From the NCBI GenBank assembly GCA_016800925.1, contig JABCPU010000004.1, positions 186,001-250,000 of the forward strand: a DNA stretch of 64,000 bases. Reading direction: 5' to 3'. Made by a program: the position numbers and the translations under genes. Positions 47,531 to 60,906 of this stretch are shown in pieces (the stretch's first letter is position 1; each line of letters starts with the position of its first letter). A model generated the notes under the pieces. That model was not told the DNA's origin, ran no database searches, and worked only from the letters and a program-made list of their open reading frames with translations. The stretch is from Suillus spraguei. Its lineage: Eukaryota; Basidiomycota; Agaricomycetes; Boletales; Suillaceae.

Positions 47531-48827
47531 TCAGAGTTCCTCTTCCATTAGGTGTAGAACATTCCTACCCACCAGCCAGCCGACTTTGCCTACCCACTGA
47601 TCTCGCACCTTTCGCATGTCCTGCCATCCTTCCGGACCCTTCGCCTCGGCAAATTCATCCAAGCCTTTTTCCCAACTTCTGACGGTGTCCACTCCGAACA
47701 TCCCCCCTTGTTGATTCACAACCTCATCTATCCGATCTATCCACGCTCGCCACTCCTGAATCAGCCGGGGTAGTAACAGAGGGGCAAGAGCTGATTGTGT
47801 CAAGGATGGTTGAGAAAGAATATGGTTGCTAAGGGCCGAAAGGAAGAGAAAAGTCTCTGACGGATGAGACCGGTCTTTATGTTGCAGCTGAAGGGCTGCA
47901 GAGAGTGACTGTGTTGAAGCGCCGGAATCAACGTGTAATGGCAATGATGGTGATGCATAGGAAAAATATGGCACATATGACATAGAGGCAGACACAAATT
48001 CATGTATAGCCGGTCGTAGACGCGATAGGATGTATGATTCTCTCATGCCACCATCAGGTGGGCTCTGCTGACCGAAACGTGTGAAGCCAGACGGTAGGCC
48101 GCCGGCGGGTGTTCTATAGTTTGTGATTCCAGATCCAAAACCAAAAGAAGTTGTTGATGATGACCCTGGCGCAAAGGATGAAGGGTTGGAATAGGGATAT
48201 GCTTCCCGAAGTTTTCGAGCTGATTGCTCCAGAGCTTGTACAGCTGTATCCAGCGTCGGACGGGGTATCAGAGGTAGTATAAGAGATTTAAGTGATGGCT
48301 GAGCGCTAAGCATGGAATTAAGCAGAGGAAGTAGTGACTGCGGTGGTAAACTCGCTGATTAAAGCGGGTTAGATTCACCAAGATATGATAGGCCACAAAA
48401 ACAACACACCAAGGAGAACGCCGACATCAACATCGTTATCCGAAGCCACTGAGCTATTTTCTTTTCCGCCTTTTTCATCTTTTGAGTTACTGGTGGTGAT
48501 TTTTGCTCGCTTAGGTGCCGCACGCTTAGGGCGTTCTGGCGTTGGACTTCGGTCCATAGCTACGTCCCGGGCACTATGTCGACTGGAGCTTTCCGTTTCA
48601 TCGTCAAATTCATGTCTTCTTTTATGTGAGCGATGCGCAGAAGTAGGTAGGTTCATGCTGGAGGCTAATTGCTGGAAAGCAGCAGGCTGCGTATGTCCCA
48701 TAGTCATTGTAGACTGCCAACTAGCTCCGGAGTTTACTGAAAGGCCAAAACCAAAACCCAAGCAGGATGGTGGATGAGTCGCTGGGTTATGCAAGAAATC
48801 GAGCGGGGGATGGACGAGATTTGCCAT
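47531..48827 (-). CDS. STS1: Tethering factor for nuclear proteasome Sts1/Cut8
   Basis: Anchors the 26S proteasome at the nuclear envelope and supports segregation and nuclear proteolysis. Exons 48410-48827 and 47531-48354 give 413 residues. The N-terminus MANLVHPPLDFLHNP is typical of the family. A basic motif (KRPKRAAPKRAK near the middle) fits nuclear import. The helical core includes SLPPQSLLPLLNSMLSAQP, LRPAIHEFVSASMSYVPYF and LPRLIQEWRAWIDRIDEVVN. Its ATG is 16 codons inside a longer frame that opens with GTG. Confidence 0.88.
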
Positions 48828-49552
48828 AGTTTCGTTGTTAAAAGAATGGTGAGGATACAAAGTCCTTCGAGCCACAATGCAGCCACGCGCGAATGCAAGC
48901 GATCACCTTGACCAGCCCTTAACAAACTGCACGTGACATTTATATTAAAGCGCCTGGTTTTTTTTTTTTCAAACACTTGCTCTCGCTCTCTCCTTCGTTA
49001 TACCCAAGGTAAGCATCCACTTCTGGAATCCTTTCTCGCAGTGACGATACAAACGAATCGCTACTTCGAAGCTCACAGAGCTAATGAATTTTTTCGTATA
49101 TACCCAAATTTCTGATGTTGCCTCTGATGCTCGGTCTATTGGTATCGTGTCACATCATGCTCACCAATCTTTCGTAGTTCACCGATCTCACAACAACGTT
49201 CGCAACTACTGATGAGCCGTGAGTACTCTGTCCATTCCCCTTCTCGAATGATCGAACAAAATAGAAGTCAAGCCCTGACCTTGTCTAAAGGACAAGTGTT
49301 GATGAGCATCCATGCTAATACTGACTACCATGTCCTCACTGCAATCACTTGATACTGATACTTGTTTTCAGGACAATGACGCTTGCGGTATAACGCAGGC
49401 ATAATCAGTATACTAGATATAGGTCATCTGTAATTCATATGTTTTGTATCATGTCCACCTGTCAGCTGTTTCTCCAACAAAATTTCGATGATTCAATCGC
49501 GCTTTTGCATTGTAAGGATATTTGTAAATGTCGAAGTGATGTATGTATCATG
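48828..49552. other. Intergenic region
   Basis: Promoter of STS1 and the 3' flank of the Cas1 gene. Contains a T-rich run near 48957-48970. No gene recognised. Confidence 0.35.
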
Positions 49553-52378
49553 CTATGTCGAGTCTGTAACTGTCCAGAAAGAGTTAACGAACCACATGAC
49601 CCCCATGCACACCACTAGCTTGGCTTTTACTCCGGGCCTCCAGCCCGATCCTTTATACCACAACTTGTAGCCTGGGGAATGCTGTGGCGACGTCCCATCT
49701 GCTAATCTATCCACCCATCGCCTTGTGGGCCGCACGGATGAATCAGGTTTGACAGAACCACTGTCACCGTCAGTAGCGAGGGGAATAGATTCTGTGTTGG
49801 AACCTGATGATGCCGTGTGGCGGGTGGCGTTGCGAGTTGAAGTGGGAAGTGAAGTTTCCTTGTTTCCGCATATCCACGTTGTAAGCTCTACTATGGCATG
49901 GGAAACACGATCGGAGATGTAGACGAATATAATCGTGGAGATGACGAAGTTTATTGGACGCCAACGCGTTCCAGGGAGAAGGACCAGGACACCCTTCGTG
50001 TCACCCGCGAGCCACAAATGGTACTGGATAATGAAAGTTTCCAAAGAACATCTGCCGATAAAAGCGAAAGCCCGAGAGCTGCACGAACGAAGGGAAGAAC
50101 TTGCGTTCCTGAGAGTGATGAATGCTACGATGGGCAAGAATGATATATATCGATGCCATGTGTTATAGGTGAACTTGCTTTCCTGCATGAGTTCAAACGC
50201 GAAGAACCACAGTAAGATAAAGATAGAAATCCCAACAGCCGCTTTCACCACCATGGGCCAAAGGTGATGGTCGGAGAGTCGATATGCTTGGATCTTGGTT
50301 ATAGCAATTGCCAGAAGCATCCCAAAATACACAATCCATAGATCAAGAGTTACCCGGAAACTCCATTCACGGGCAGACCAATGGATGCTGAATATCCGCT
50401 CCAGGAACGCGAATACCGCATTCAGCATCCACGTCTCAGTCATGAACCATGTGAGCATGCTCATCGAGATCGCAATCTTCGATAAGAGAAATGGCATGCG
50501 ATCGTTATATTGCGAGCCTATCGCCATTGTTCCGTACACGATAAGATACCACATCGAGACGAGGGGCGAGAAATAGTAGGAAAGGTAGTCGACGTCCATG
50601 GTGTATACCAGGATTACCGTTAGAAGATTTAGGCGAACCAATACCTACAATCAATTCGATGTTATCGAATGACACCATTACAGGGCATGCTCGAATCTCA
50701 CGCTTACCTGTGCAACACGCAGAAAGCCAAAGTCGGCTTTCTTGATATAAAAGATTGTGTGACCATAACCAGTCATGAACAAATATGCCGCGACCAGCAC
50801 GCGAATAGGATTGTAAATTCCAGAGATCTTAGATGCTCCCAGGTAATGATATATAAGGATTGCGACTGAAAAAAGATTGAGAACATATAAACATTAAAGT
50901 TGTGGTGACGAACCTTGCATCCAACCCTTCCACTCATCGGTTTGATCACGGTTTAGGAAGCCCATGTCTTTGTCGGCACGCTTTACTGTTGCCAACCCCA
51001 CCACGAGAGAACAGAGAACGAGAAACCCAAAGGTCCACGGGTTAAATTGTTTTTGTTCTTTCAGCCAGAAGCCAGTTCGATCAGCGATAAATATCAGGCC
51101 GATTGATAAACTAAAAATAACAGCTGGCCTATATTCGTCTGCGAACGAGATACGTTTGGTCGGATTTCGAGCATCTGAATAATAATCAGGTACATGTTTC
51201 CCAAGGAAGAACATGCTTACACGCAAGGTACCACATGATTGGTCCGTACATCACCACAGTTACTATGATAGCAAGCTGCAAGAACGACGGCAATGGATAA
51301 GCGCGGCAGCATGTCTTGTCAAATGGGGACGTCTTTGGCCATACGTTATTGCAGCGTAAATTAAGGAGGATATTGGCATGTGCGTTCACGATATCGTGCG
51401 AGAAATGGAGTCCATCTTGTGTGCTAGCGTCATCAAGCATCTTATTGAAAACAAGTGGTAAAGAAACGGACAAAGCCGCAGGCAAGCTCGAGAATATGGA
51501 ATAGATAGCGGGCGACGGTGGATTAATGCGATGGTGAAGGTCTGAGTTCATTGCATCTACATCTGAGGAGTGCATGGTTTCAGCACGTTCGGGGGATAAC
51601 TTTGAAGATACAATATCCTCCACGGGGAGAATCACCACCTCATCTGCCGGCTTTATCTGCGCTGCAGAGATAGACTCCAGAACACTCTCCATATTCGCCT
51701 CCCAGGCAGGGAGGCCACCGGTGGTGGCATAACGCAGGTACCACAGGCCAGAGCCTAGGACAAGCATAGCAGGACGGTCATCCACGCCGAGAGAAGGCGG
51801 GTGACCATGAACAAGAGAAAGAGTGGCTGATGTATTCAAATACGGATCCCAGAAAAAATCTAGTGTTGTTAGCGAATCAGAAGTGAACGAATAGTTCAAG
51901 TGCTTGTGATTGCCATCAGGAGGAGTCATTGAGAGCTCCTGATCGACAATATGCATAAAATGAAAATATAGCGAACGGGTTACGGAGTCGCCAATAAAAA
52001 CGACACGTCTGGAAGCCAGGCAAGACGTGGTATCCTTTGACTGGTATGTGTGTAGCATGCAACCTGATTATTGGTTGAAGGGTGAGCACGGTAAGAGAAG
52101 CCTGAGCAACAGACAACATACCCTCGGGTTGCCAGTTGCGGTGGTTCTCATCCAACCAGGTGCCTCTAGTAAGCAAGGAACTGCAATGCAGTGGATCCGC
52201 TCGACCTGCAAGCGACCCCGTAAGTTAAATGCAGAGTCGAAATGTGCGAGAAGTGAATACACTGACCAGAAATTATATAATGTAGTATCCCTGCTAATAC
52301 GGCAAATGCTCCGGTAGACAATGCTAGATAGTGGTGAAATGAGGGGTTGAGCGAGAACAATCTTTTGGACGAGGACAT
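49553..52378 (-). CDS. Cas1p-type O-acetyltransferase, SGNH/PC-esterase plus 10-TM acyltransferase
   Basis: Predicted to add O-acetyl groups to cell-surface polysaccharide, as CAS1 does to the Cryptococcus capsule. Exons 52267-52378, 52122-52205, 51221-52063, 50914-51174, 50708-50865 and 49553-50644 give 849 residues. A signal-anchor helix ([19 protein letters not shown]) precedes the lumenal esterase domain. That domain has GDSV with nucleophile Ser, and the catalytic pair in DGLHFS. Then come about ten transmembrane helices of the Cas1p domain ([38 protein letters not shown]). The C-terminus is a Ser/Thr-rich tail. Agaricomycetes lack a capsule, so the target is probably wall glucuronoxylomannan-like or mannan material. 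Confidence 0.9.
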
Positions 52379-52823
52379 CGCGGTAAGAGTCCAGTGCTGC
52401 GTATGGCAGTACAGCAATGGTTCAGCGCTTGAAGTCAAGAGTGGATGATTAATTTGCTAGGAAAATTTTTGGCCCCAACGTAAGCCTTTGGGAGACTTGA
52501 AATGGTTCGTGATCATTACTTGTGTCGACGGCCTGTGGAATGCCACAGCGAACCCACGATGCTTGACTAACCCCGTGATATATATGTATACCTTTTCGGG
52601 CTTACTCATTCCGTACAACCCGTCGCGAAATGATCTATGCTAGTGATGTCCACGCACTTAGGAATACATGATATGATGTGCAATACCCAGGCGCTCATAG
52701 TCATAACTGGGGAGTGGGCCAAATTATCAGCGCAGTCTTACTGTCCATGGACTATTGATATACATAAAATGATGATGCAGTGCATGAAGTTAATGTCCTA
52801 GTATGAGATCGGAAGGTGTACAT
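52379..52823. other. Intergenic region
   Basis: Separates the tandem Cas1 and rhomboid genes; only short, uncharacteristic ORFs. Confidence 0.35.
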
Positions 52824-54975
52824 TCAAATACTTGACCCGCCAGTAGTCGTATTGCTAAAGCCTATTCAGTTCAAGTCAGCAATAATCAAACAATGAATTA
52901 TAATAGGAAGCACACACCTGTACCTTGACAATGATTATTAGATGCAGTAGGTATACATGAAAGGTACCTGCAGCCCGAGCACGCTAAAAAAGCTATCAGT
53001 TGTCGTGTCTTCGTGATCGCAACAAACACGAACCTGCATATGGATCTGAAGTATAGAAGTTCCGAATCAGGACAGCGAAGAGGATAATTGCCAATGGTAT
53101 CGCTGCTAGCCGGAAAGCCCACATGATCAGCTTATGGCGCTTCGTTGGACTAATGACGGGGTATAAGGTTGTGCCAACGAGAAGACCCATACACAAGCCT
53201 CCCAGATGAGCTGAAACCTTCCATAAGTTGAGTTGAGGGGGCGAAAAAAATATTCACTTGCCAAAGTTATCCACATCTATCGAGAAGTTAGTAATATTCA
53301 CGATGAGGCGAGTGTGCACGTACAAGGTATATACCCGAGGGCGATACCAAACAGCAGTTCCACTGTCATGATAGCGAGCTACGGAAAAACATAAGAGCAA
53401 AATAAGCACAAAGATGGTAGTCGTCACCTTTTTACCAGGTCGGTACTGATATTTCCAGTGAGCGAAAAGATCCACCCATGTAACCTAAGTTGCGAGGTGA
53501 TCAAAAGGTACAGGGTGTAAACGGGTTCTACAGCTTACCGCGACTGTACCGAAGATGGCACCACTGGCACCTATTGAAGGTGCGCCAACCAATGAAAAAT
53601 TACCGCCCAACACGTTACTAGTCATACGTTGGTGTACACAAGAATAAAGTAAGAAGGATTTACCCAAAGATCCCGGCCGCGAAATAAGTTATAAAAAACC
53701 CAGCGGAGCCCATTTCGCGCTCTATCTGAGGGGGCGTAAGAACAAATAATTGAATTAGAAAGACTACCAACCTGAGCAGATATTGTCAACTGGGCGAGCA
53801 TGTTGAGGATGATATGGATGAACCCCGCATGCAGGAAGATGGCAGTGATGAATCTGAATCATAAAATTTTGGCCCTGAATTGCTGCGATTATAGCTTGCT
53901 TACCTGAACCACTGATTGGGCTCGCCGCCATGGAAGCCACCAAAACCACATACGTCCTCGATCGAACAAAGCTGATCTGGCGGGTTTGCGGTATCATTGA
54001 GACCTGATTATCAAGATGAATCAGCAAGGGTCATCAGTATGTAGGACGAGTTCATCTTACAAGCCATTTGAGTAGTTATAGGGAGTCCTTGAACAACTTT
54101 CATGCATGGCGGAAAACGAGCACCTAAGTTAATCAATGCACTCTCCGACGGCCCAAGCATGGGATTTACAACTGGCTGAACGGAAGTCAGCAGAGAATAT
54201 AGTGCTTACGAACTATTCACAAACCTTGAAGGAAACTGGGGTACCCTGTGCCCTGGTGTTTACCACTAGCTCGTTGATGAAAACGCCAATCATAATAATG
54301 GTTAGGGCCCATACTAGGACGATAAACGCCTCGCCGGTGGGATGGTAATTGTGTGCTCACCAACCAAAGGATACTTTTGCCGCCCGATACCCCGCCTCTT
54401 GTCCTCGATCCGTTGATCCATAGGGTACTTTCCAGTGTTCATTCCAATAGCCTTCTGAAATGGAGATGTGCGGTCTGCGGCAAGCTTTGAGTTCTCATCC
54501 GATGGTTCTGCGTATTCTAGAAAGTTCAGGCCATTATTGAACTACTAAGGTCGCCAGACACACCCAAGTCTTGATAACTGTCTGAGCGTCCCATATCTGC
54601 AGCATTATGCACCAAGCGGTCGTCTGACTGGCCGACGAAAGACGATGGACGTGTTGAATAGGTGTCTTCGTCCTTATATGGGACACTCAAATCGCCGAAA
54701 ACTGGTGCACTTCTTTCAGACAACGACGGTGTAGGTTGTCGGCTTGGTACGCCTTGCAGAGGGGACTTTGTACGTCGATAGTTGAAGATGAGAGACTGCG
54801 CCTCTGTGTGACCAGTATCACGCGAGGATGCTGAAGGGTCCAGTGCAGGAATGCCGCTCGTAGTTGTTGCGAAAGTCGTGGTATCGTCTTGTATGATTCC
54901 ATCTAAACCGTCATCCCCAAAAGGATCCGAATGAAATTTTGATCCAGCTGGATAGTTTGTATTAAAATGGGCCAT
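52824..54975 (-). CDS. Rhomboid intramembrane serine protease
   Basis: Cleaves transmembrane substrates within the bilayer. Fourteen exons give 500 residues: 54564-54975, 54361-54516, 54225-54313, 54061-54175, 53904-54003, 53772-53853, 53664-53725, 53539-53617, 53428-53484, 53324-53378, 53262-53276, 53034-53210, 52918-52983, 52824-52861. A cytosolic disordered N-terminus leads to the first helix (VVWALTIIMIGVFINELVV). The lumenal loop has paired Cys. The core carries FLHAGFIHIILNMLAQ, the nucleophile motif GASGAIFG and the catalytic His in HLGGLCMG. Exon 11 is 15 bases and its intron 53211-53261 starts GCAAGT, a GC donor required to restore FAHLGG. A Cys-rich tail follows the last helix. Confidence 0.9.
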
Positions 54976-55326
54976 GAATCCGAGAAGCACAGTGGGAGGA
55001 AATTCAAGTGAAGGTGGTGGTGTAGGAAAGAAATTATATATGTAGATTGCCAAGCTCTAGGATGTCAAGTCATAGACAATTTCAAAATTATGTCATGAAC
55101 ACAGCCCCACCACTGCCTGCAGTCAATTGCTATGGTCTCCGCAGTTATAACCTGTACGGCGATGAGATACCATTCACACTGCACCGTCGCGCTCGAGGCC
55201 AAAATGTATATATTACATACTATGAACAGTAGCAGATATATGCGCTGAATTGAAATATCAGGATTGTATACAGCTGTCTGTTGTCAAGCTTCTTCCAATG
55301 ATGCGGCTGACCACCGTCAAATCACC
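54976..55326. other. Intergenic region
   Basis: Rhomboid promoter and the 3' flank of the hydrolase-like gene. Nothing recognised. Confidence 0.35.
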
Positions 55327-57199
55327 TCAGTCGATTGGTAGTCCCTCACTTTCATGCCATCTTTTCAGAAGTGTGTTACTGGGCATACCGAAAGGGTCCA
55401 GAACTTTCTTAGCGACCTCAACCCCAGCAACAGGAAGGTTAGAGGGGTCCAACAGTCCAAGCTGCACAAGAATTCCGGCTTGGTCCCAGTACCTGAAAGA
55501 GTGAGCCATGTAGGCTACAAGCCAGGATCTCAAGGGAATACCTACAGATGCCTAGTATGCAGTGTTGAGGATAGCACCTTCAGACTATAAGACCGACTGA
55601 ATGCACTCACTCAAAGAAAAGTTTATCGCCTCTGAAGGCAACTATGCCGACCATAGCGATCTCAATGTGTTTCCCTGTCGGAGCTATTCCAGGTAGAAAA
55701 CTGTCCACAGGTCGGCTTCATGAGACGAGGCGAAAATCCCTTTGAAACGTACTAGTCTATTTCCTGAAAAGCAAATCTAGCTCACTCGTAGGACATCGGT
55801 GGACCATAACGTACAGATGTATGATGGCACTTGAAAATCATCTCATCGACAATCCTGTCACAACCAACTGAACAAAAATTAGTGGGTCGAGTCATAAACT
55901 GAGCCATGTATGCCGCACCAGTCCGGGAGACTGTAATGATCTCAAAGTCTTGCGGGGTTACCTGTCATACGTCGTGAAAGCGGAAAATGCACGGGGAATA
56001 TTATCCCTTACAGTTGTGAAATGATACTAAAACACAAGCAGGTAAACGCTGTTTTGAAACATCATGGCCCACTAACCTTGTAGAATCTCGCCAAATCATC
56101 ATACCCGACACCCCCGGTCATCGTTGCGACATGATTGACGTATGGTGTGGCAACCTGTATCAACGTATCACTGCCTGCTAATTCATGGTTTGAAGTGGAG
56201 ATGAACCATTGTAGACATCGTCTCTGTTGATGCAATCATTTAGCCTCATTGCTTTGAATGCGATGGTATCAATAATGTATTGACGTACTAGGTGCATTTC
56301 TTTCGACAAATTCCTGCCAAACAAAAGTGTAAGTAACTTATTTAGCTTCGTATTGTTCATGTACATAATAAGTGTGCTTCTCCCAGAGCCTCTCGAGATT
56401 AAAATGAGGACCAAGATGCGCCTTCAAAAGTTCGAGGGTCCGGGTAAGTGATAGGCTAGAGGCAGAGCGAAGATAGGGGTCGACCGATTGTTTGTCGTTA
56501 ACATTCACACTGACGGGAGGTTGTATCAAGAAAGGAAATGGTGGGGATTTCGACACCAGAGGATATGAATACACCCGCACCGGTAATCGAGAGTGAGTCG
56601 GGAGAGCATAACCAAGATTAGCCGGATCCTCGAAAAGTAACAGAGATGCATGGAGCACTTCTTGGGAAGAAGCAAGGTGGAAAGTAACTCTTGAAATGGA
56701 CAGTAACTATAAGCTAAATTCTAATCTGACGCTCGAAGCAGTAGTCGACTTACGGGATGTGTCTCCTCTGGCCATCCTTCATCAAAAAACCATGGGTAAC
56801 CTCAGCATCTGGGCAAAAGTGAGCACAAGCCTTCAGATCTGCGAGCGAGAGAGCGAGTTTCGATATGAGGGTCTCCGCATCCTCTGTGGTCAAACCGTAT
56901 GTCAACAGTCCCCAATCAGCTCCCAGCGCAATGATCTTGTCATTGACAACTTTCATTGCATCCTTGAAAGAAGAATTCGGGGGAAGAGGGTACGTCAAAT
57001 GTACCACATTATATCCTTCCTGTGCGAACTGAAAAGTGATAGCACCAAAACACTTAGGACCAAATTGGCCAAAAACAAATGATTTCTAATGACACACCTG
57101 TTGGCACCAACTAGTCTGATCTTGGGGAAGTAGCATCAATAGAGTCGCAGGTTTTACTACGGAAGCTACGGTATTGAAAAACACTTCTGTCTGCGACAT
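55327..57199 (-). CDS. Dienelactone hydrolase-like/SnoaL-like two-domain protein
   Basis: Resembles fungal proteins labelled carboxymethylenebutenolidase: a reduced alpha/beta-hydrolase half plus a SnoaL (NTF2-like) half. Thirteen exons give 401 residues: 57098-57199, 56754-57028, 56365-56689, 56289-56313, 56207-56223, 56077-56154, 56012-56026, 55919-55961, 55815-55867, 55753-55763, 55611-55700, 55546-55551, 55327-55492. Landmarks are VHLTYPLPPN, THGFLMKD, then NLERLWEKHTYYEF, PYVNHVATMTGGVGYDDLARFYK, VGCDRIVDEMIFKC, FLPGIAPTGKHIE and the end motif YWDQAGILVQLGLLDP. No catalytic GxCxG is seen in the hydrolase half, so that activity is doubtful. Five consecutive or near exons are 25, 17, 15, 11 and 6 bases. 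Confidence 0.8.
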
Positions 57200-57484
57200 C
57201 TTGTGGTTGTGGTCACGGTTGGGCCTTATCAGATGGAACGACTATCTTTCTTCGTTAATAAAGGTCTGGCTAAAGAGACTATGCCACTATTGGGCAGATC
57301 GGTCTCCCCTTGACATCATTAAAACGAAAGGAGATAAGCAGGCGGTTCGGAAGTTCCTAGTCTCCTTTATCGTCAACTTGTGCTCGACAGATCGTTGAAA
57401 CGGTAACACAATGGATGCGTAATATACGAAAGTCCCATACTGGTGCAATATCAATGACAGATTGATGAACAGATGAGCGACGTT

Positions 57485-60400
57485 TCATAAAGAGATTGGT
57501 ATGACAGAGTCCCCAATAAGACTGAGACGCCCTCTACTACGGGCTGACGGTCTCTTGGTAAGTGGGGTGCCATGCGGTACGATATGGGGAATATCAGTAT
57601 CGATGCGTAAGTCATCTATGCCATCAGATAGTGGCGTGGATGGGTAGGTCTCTTCGTATTCTTCTCCATGCACGGGCAGTTGGAATGTATGCGGTTTAGT
57701 TCTGAACCTATCGACCCACTGCAGTGTTTCGAAATTGACATTTCGTACCCGTCGACTGCGACATCTCCACTTCATTGCCCCTCCATCAAGAGTGCTTGCT
57801 TGGCTGGTATTTCGAGCGTGGGCCGCGGTTCGCGCACCTGCTCGTTCACCGTATCCATCAACCACTTGTTTTTCGGGCGTCGCAGAAAGCACACGAGGGT
57901 CTGATGGAAGGAAAAGAGGCAGCATATGGCGAGAATCTAGAAGCTCCCCTAGGACTTGAGGTGCTTTGGCTGGCTCCCATTCAGATTGTGAATGTGAACG
58001 ATCGAACAAGTTGTCGATGCTATGCTGGGCGGCAAATGTTTCTGAAGATGCATTGAGGCTTGCATTAGCCTCGCTCGCCATGCTATCTTCGAGGTCACGT
58101 TCCCGTTCACGCTCGCCCATCTGGTGGATGCGTTAGTTTCGTTCAGTAAAGATAGCAGTCAGGACAATACCTCCTTGCGCAGGGCCTCAACACCCATCTT
58201 AACACGATGGCGTTCCCAGTCCTTTTGGAGCTGCGTTAAATACTGAATGCACTCGTCTGTCATCCTCCCCTCATTAATTTCATATTTGTAATCTCGCACA
58301 GCACGTCGCATCTGGGTTTGAGGGGTAAGCATAGAACCGTGATGTCCAAAAAATGACTTGCTTGTAATGGGTTAATACTCTTCATTGTCTGTATGGTAGC
58401 CACCAGATTAGAAAAATCTGTAATCGATGACAAGCACTATGACCGCGATATCTGAGCGGGCGGTAAGATAAATTCGAGTATTGAGACCTTACCTGAAGCC
58501 AATTCAGCAAGTCCCGTACAGGTGTAAGATGGGATGCAATTCCACGAGGTAGACCCATGTCTTCTATCCACTCTTCCAGCACAACGAGATTCATACTGAT
58601 CTGGACTGCTTTAGACCTATGCTCCATACGCGTGAGCACTGACAGCTTGCCTCTGCAACAAACACATACCGGCAAAGATACTTTTTCCTGGTCAGAATTC
58701 GATTGAATATCTCACCTGACATTGGGAGTCAATTATAAGCGAGTAAGAAGGGAGACTGTACCCACATGAAGTCCAATACATCACTTGAGACCAGAATTGA
58801 ATCATTAGCACAGGATTGACGTCCGAAAGGGTTAAAAGTGTATGTAGTGCCGTCAAAAATGAAGTCATATCCCGCAGTCCTGTAGTTTGCGGAACGTCAG
58901 AATGCGTGTTGAACGCTGCCGAAGGTGCTTTTGCGCGCGAAAGGGTTTGTCTCAACGATGACAGTGCTTTAACTGGAACAGGCGAGGTGCCGAGTAACAT
59001 GGGGGACGGAGATGGTGGGCGACTCGGTATAAAAGGAGGGGAAGATGGTGTGCTATTCTTGGGTGTTCCATGTCCATGATTTGGAGTATTTGTCGTACCC
59101 TTCTTCTTGGCGCTAAACGGCCTCAAGAATGACCACTCTGATTCGAATTGTACGGATTCAAATTTCGACGCGACGGGCGAACTGTCCAGTATCGCTGCGT
59201 CCAGTAATTGATCTATCCTACGCTCGGCGTAGCGAATGATGAACACTTCAGACAACGTCAGGAATAAAATACGACAGGAAGAAACCCAATAAACTCACCA
59301 AACACAGAGTTGATCACTTGCTCAAGGAGCTCGAATGAGCCCAGCATTTCACAACCCTCGTTTATAGCGTTATCGCATTGCATGAGGTGCAACCATATGG
59401 TGGCGTTGTATAAGCAAAATACAAGACAAGTGATATCTTCTGAACGGCTCTGAGCGACTGGATTAGCAGTGAGAGCATAAAATTAGCGAGTATGCACACA
59501 AAGAACTTCTCTTCAATTGCATCTGTCGCTCCTAGTACAAGATCTTCAAGCCATGTTTGATCGCATGTTAAGCATGCAAAACGTGCCATAAGGTATAAAG
59601 TAATGGCAGGTTGAGAATTCCGAACAGAAATATGAGAGGTCGTGATGACTGCATCGAAAATATGTGACAGCTCTTGTGGAGACCATGCGAGCATAGTTGT
59701 AAAATCTAGTTTCGGAGTCTCCATAACAAGATAAGGAAACTGCAAGTGGAATTTCAAGGAGGATATGTGACTCACATACAGTTCTTCATCGAATTGTTCA
59801 TCCTCGTCATCAGAATCGTCCGACGAGAAACCTTCATCTTCCTCAGGGGAACCCCACCATTGATTATGTAGGCCAAGCACTTTTGAGACATTTTCACGTA
59901 TGCTTTGCTGTCTTCCTTTACGCTTAAGCTCCTCGTCCAATGCTCTCCTCTTTTCCTCCATCCTGCCTCCCATCCACCCTTGGCTCCGCATTGCTTCCTC
60001 GAGTAACAGCGCAATGTCATCACGTCCCGGTAGAACGGTGTGAGCGGTCACTATATCGAGTGGTGTCAACCGTCGACGTGTTTCTGCGAAAGGGGAGCAT
60101 CCGTGCGTCATTAAATGGGAAACCAGAGTAGGGGGACAAAGAACTGCAGCGTGATGCAGGGCAGTCCAGCCAGCTAATAGCGAAATGTCAACAACTGGGT
60201 GAGATAGAATCGATGTACTCGCCATTATCGGCAAAAGTGGCATCAGCCCCTTGTGCAATCAAAAGCCGAACGCACTCTTCACGTTCGACATCTCTATCCG
60301 ATTCAGACCCGAAACCTAGGATTGCAAGACTGATTAAGCCAAGCCCATCTTCGTCGCGTGCGCTGAGGTCGACATAAGGTTGTGATTGATGGTCAGATAA

Positions 60401-60601
60401 AATATACTGGAGAAGAGATAGATCCCCGAATACACATGCTCGCGACAGTGAATGAGATACCAGTTCAAACTTTTGGGAGGGTACTAAGCCCGAATCGGGT
60501 GACAGCGAGTGGGATATGAAACTTGAACTCGGATACAAAGGATGAAGATCAGGTTCCGGGGAGAAATCCAGTGGTCCAAGCGATACAGGGATCATTGTCA
60601 T
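57485..60601 (-). CDS. Ankyrin-repeat and Dilute (DIL) domain protein
   Basis: Fungal homolog of a DIL-domain protein (yeast YPR089W-like); DIL is the cargo-binding fold of class V myosins, but there is no motor here. Ten exons give 882 residues: 60223-60601, 59776-60173, 59500-59718, 59299-59449, 58766-59245, 58670-58715, 58493-58616, 58362-58436, 58171-58311, 57485-58120. Two or three ankyrin repeats are visible (GWTALHHAAV, RRLTPLDIVTAH). An acidic linker (SSDDSDDEDEQFDEE) precedes the DIL core (LVFCLYNATIWLHLMQCD, GSFELLEQVINSVFVIIRYAERRID, MNLVVLEEWIEDMGLP). Two introns use GC donors: 60174-60222 (GCGAGT) and 58312-58361 (GCAAGT). The C-terminal tail is disordered. Confidence 0.85.
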
Positions 60602-60906
60602 GGTTGGAAACGTTGAGTCACTGATAACAACAGAGCAGTAATAGCCGTTGCCGGTAACCGCGTCAACCACCAGACGAGATCCAACTTCTCCTTGTAAAGA
60701 CCGCGATTGGGCAAGACAGAGATATTTCGTGACAATCGTCTACACAAAAATGGTCTGTAGGGCCTTGATGCTTGCGATAATGGCGTTAAAGCTAAAATTC
60801 GAACATGCTCAGGCTCGTGTAGCCCATTAGTAGTGTGAACAAAGTGACTAGTTATCCAAATTAGAACTGGACCGATTTCAAATTCACCTTCAACTTCGAC
60901 CACATC

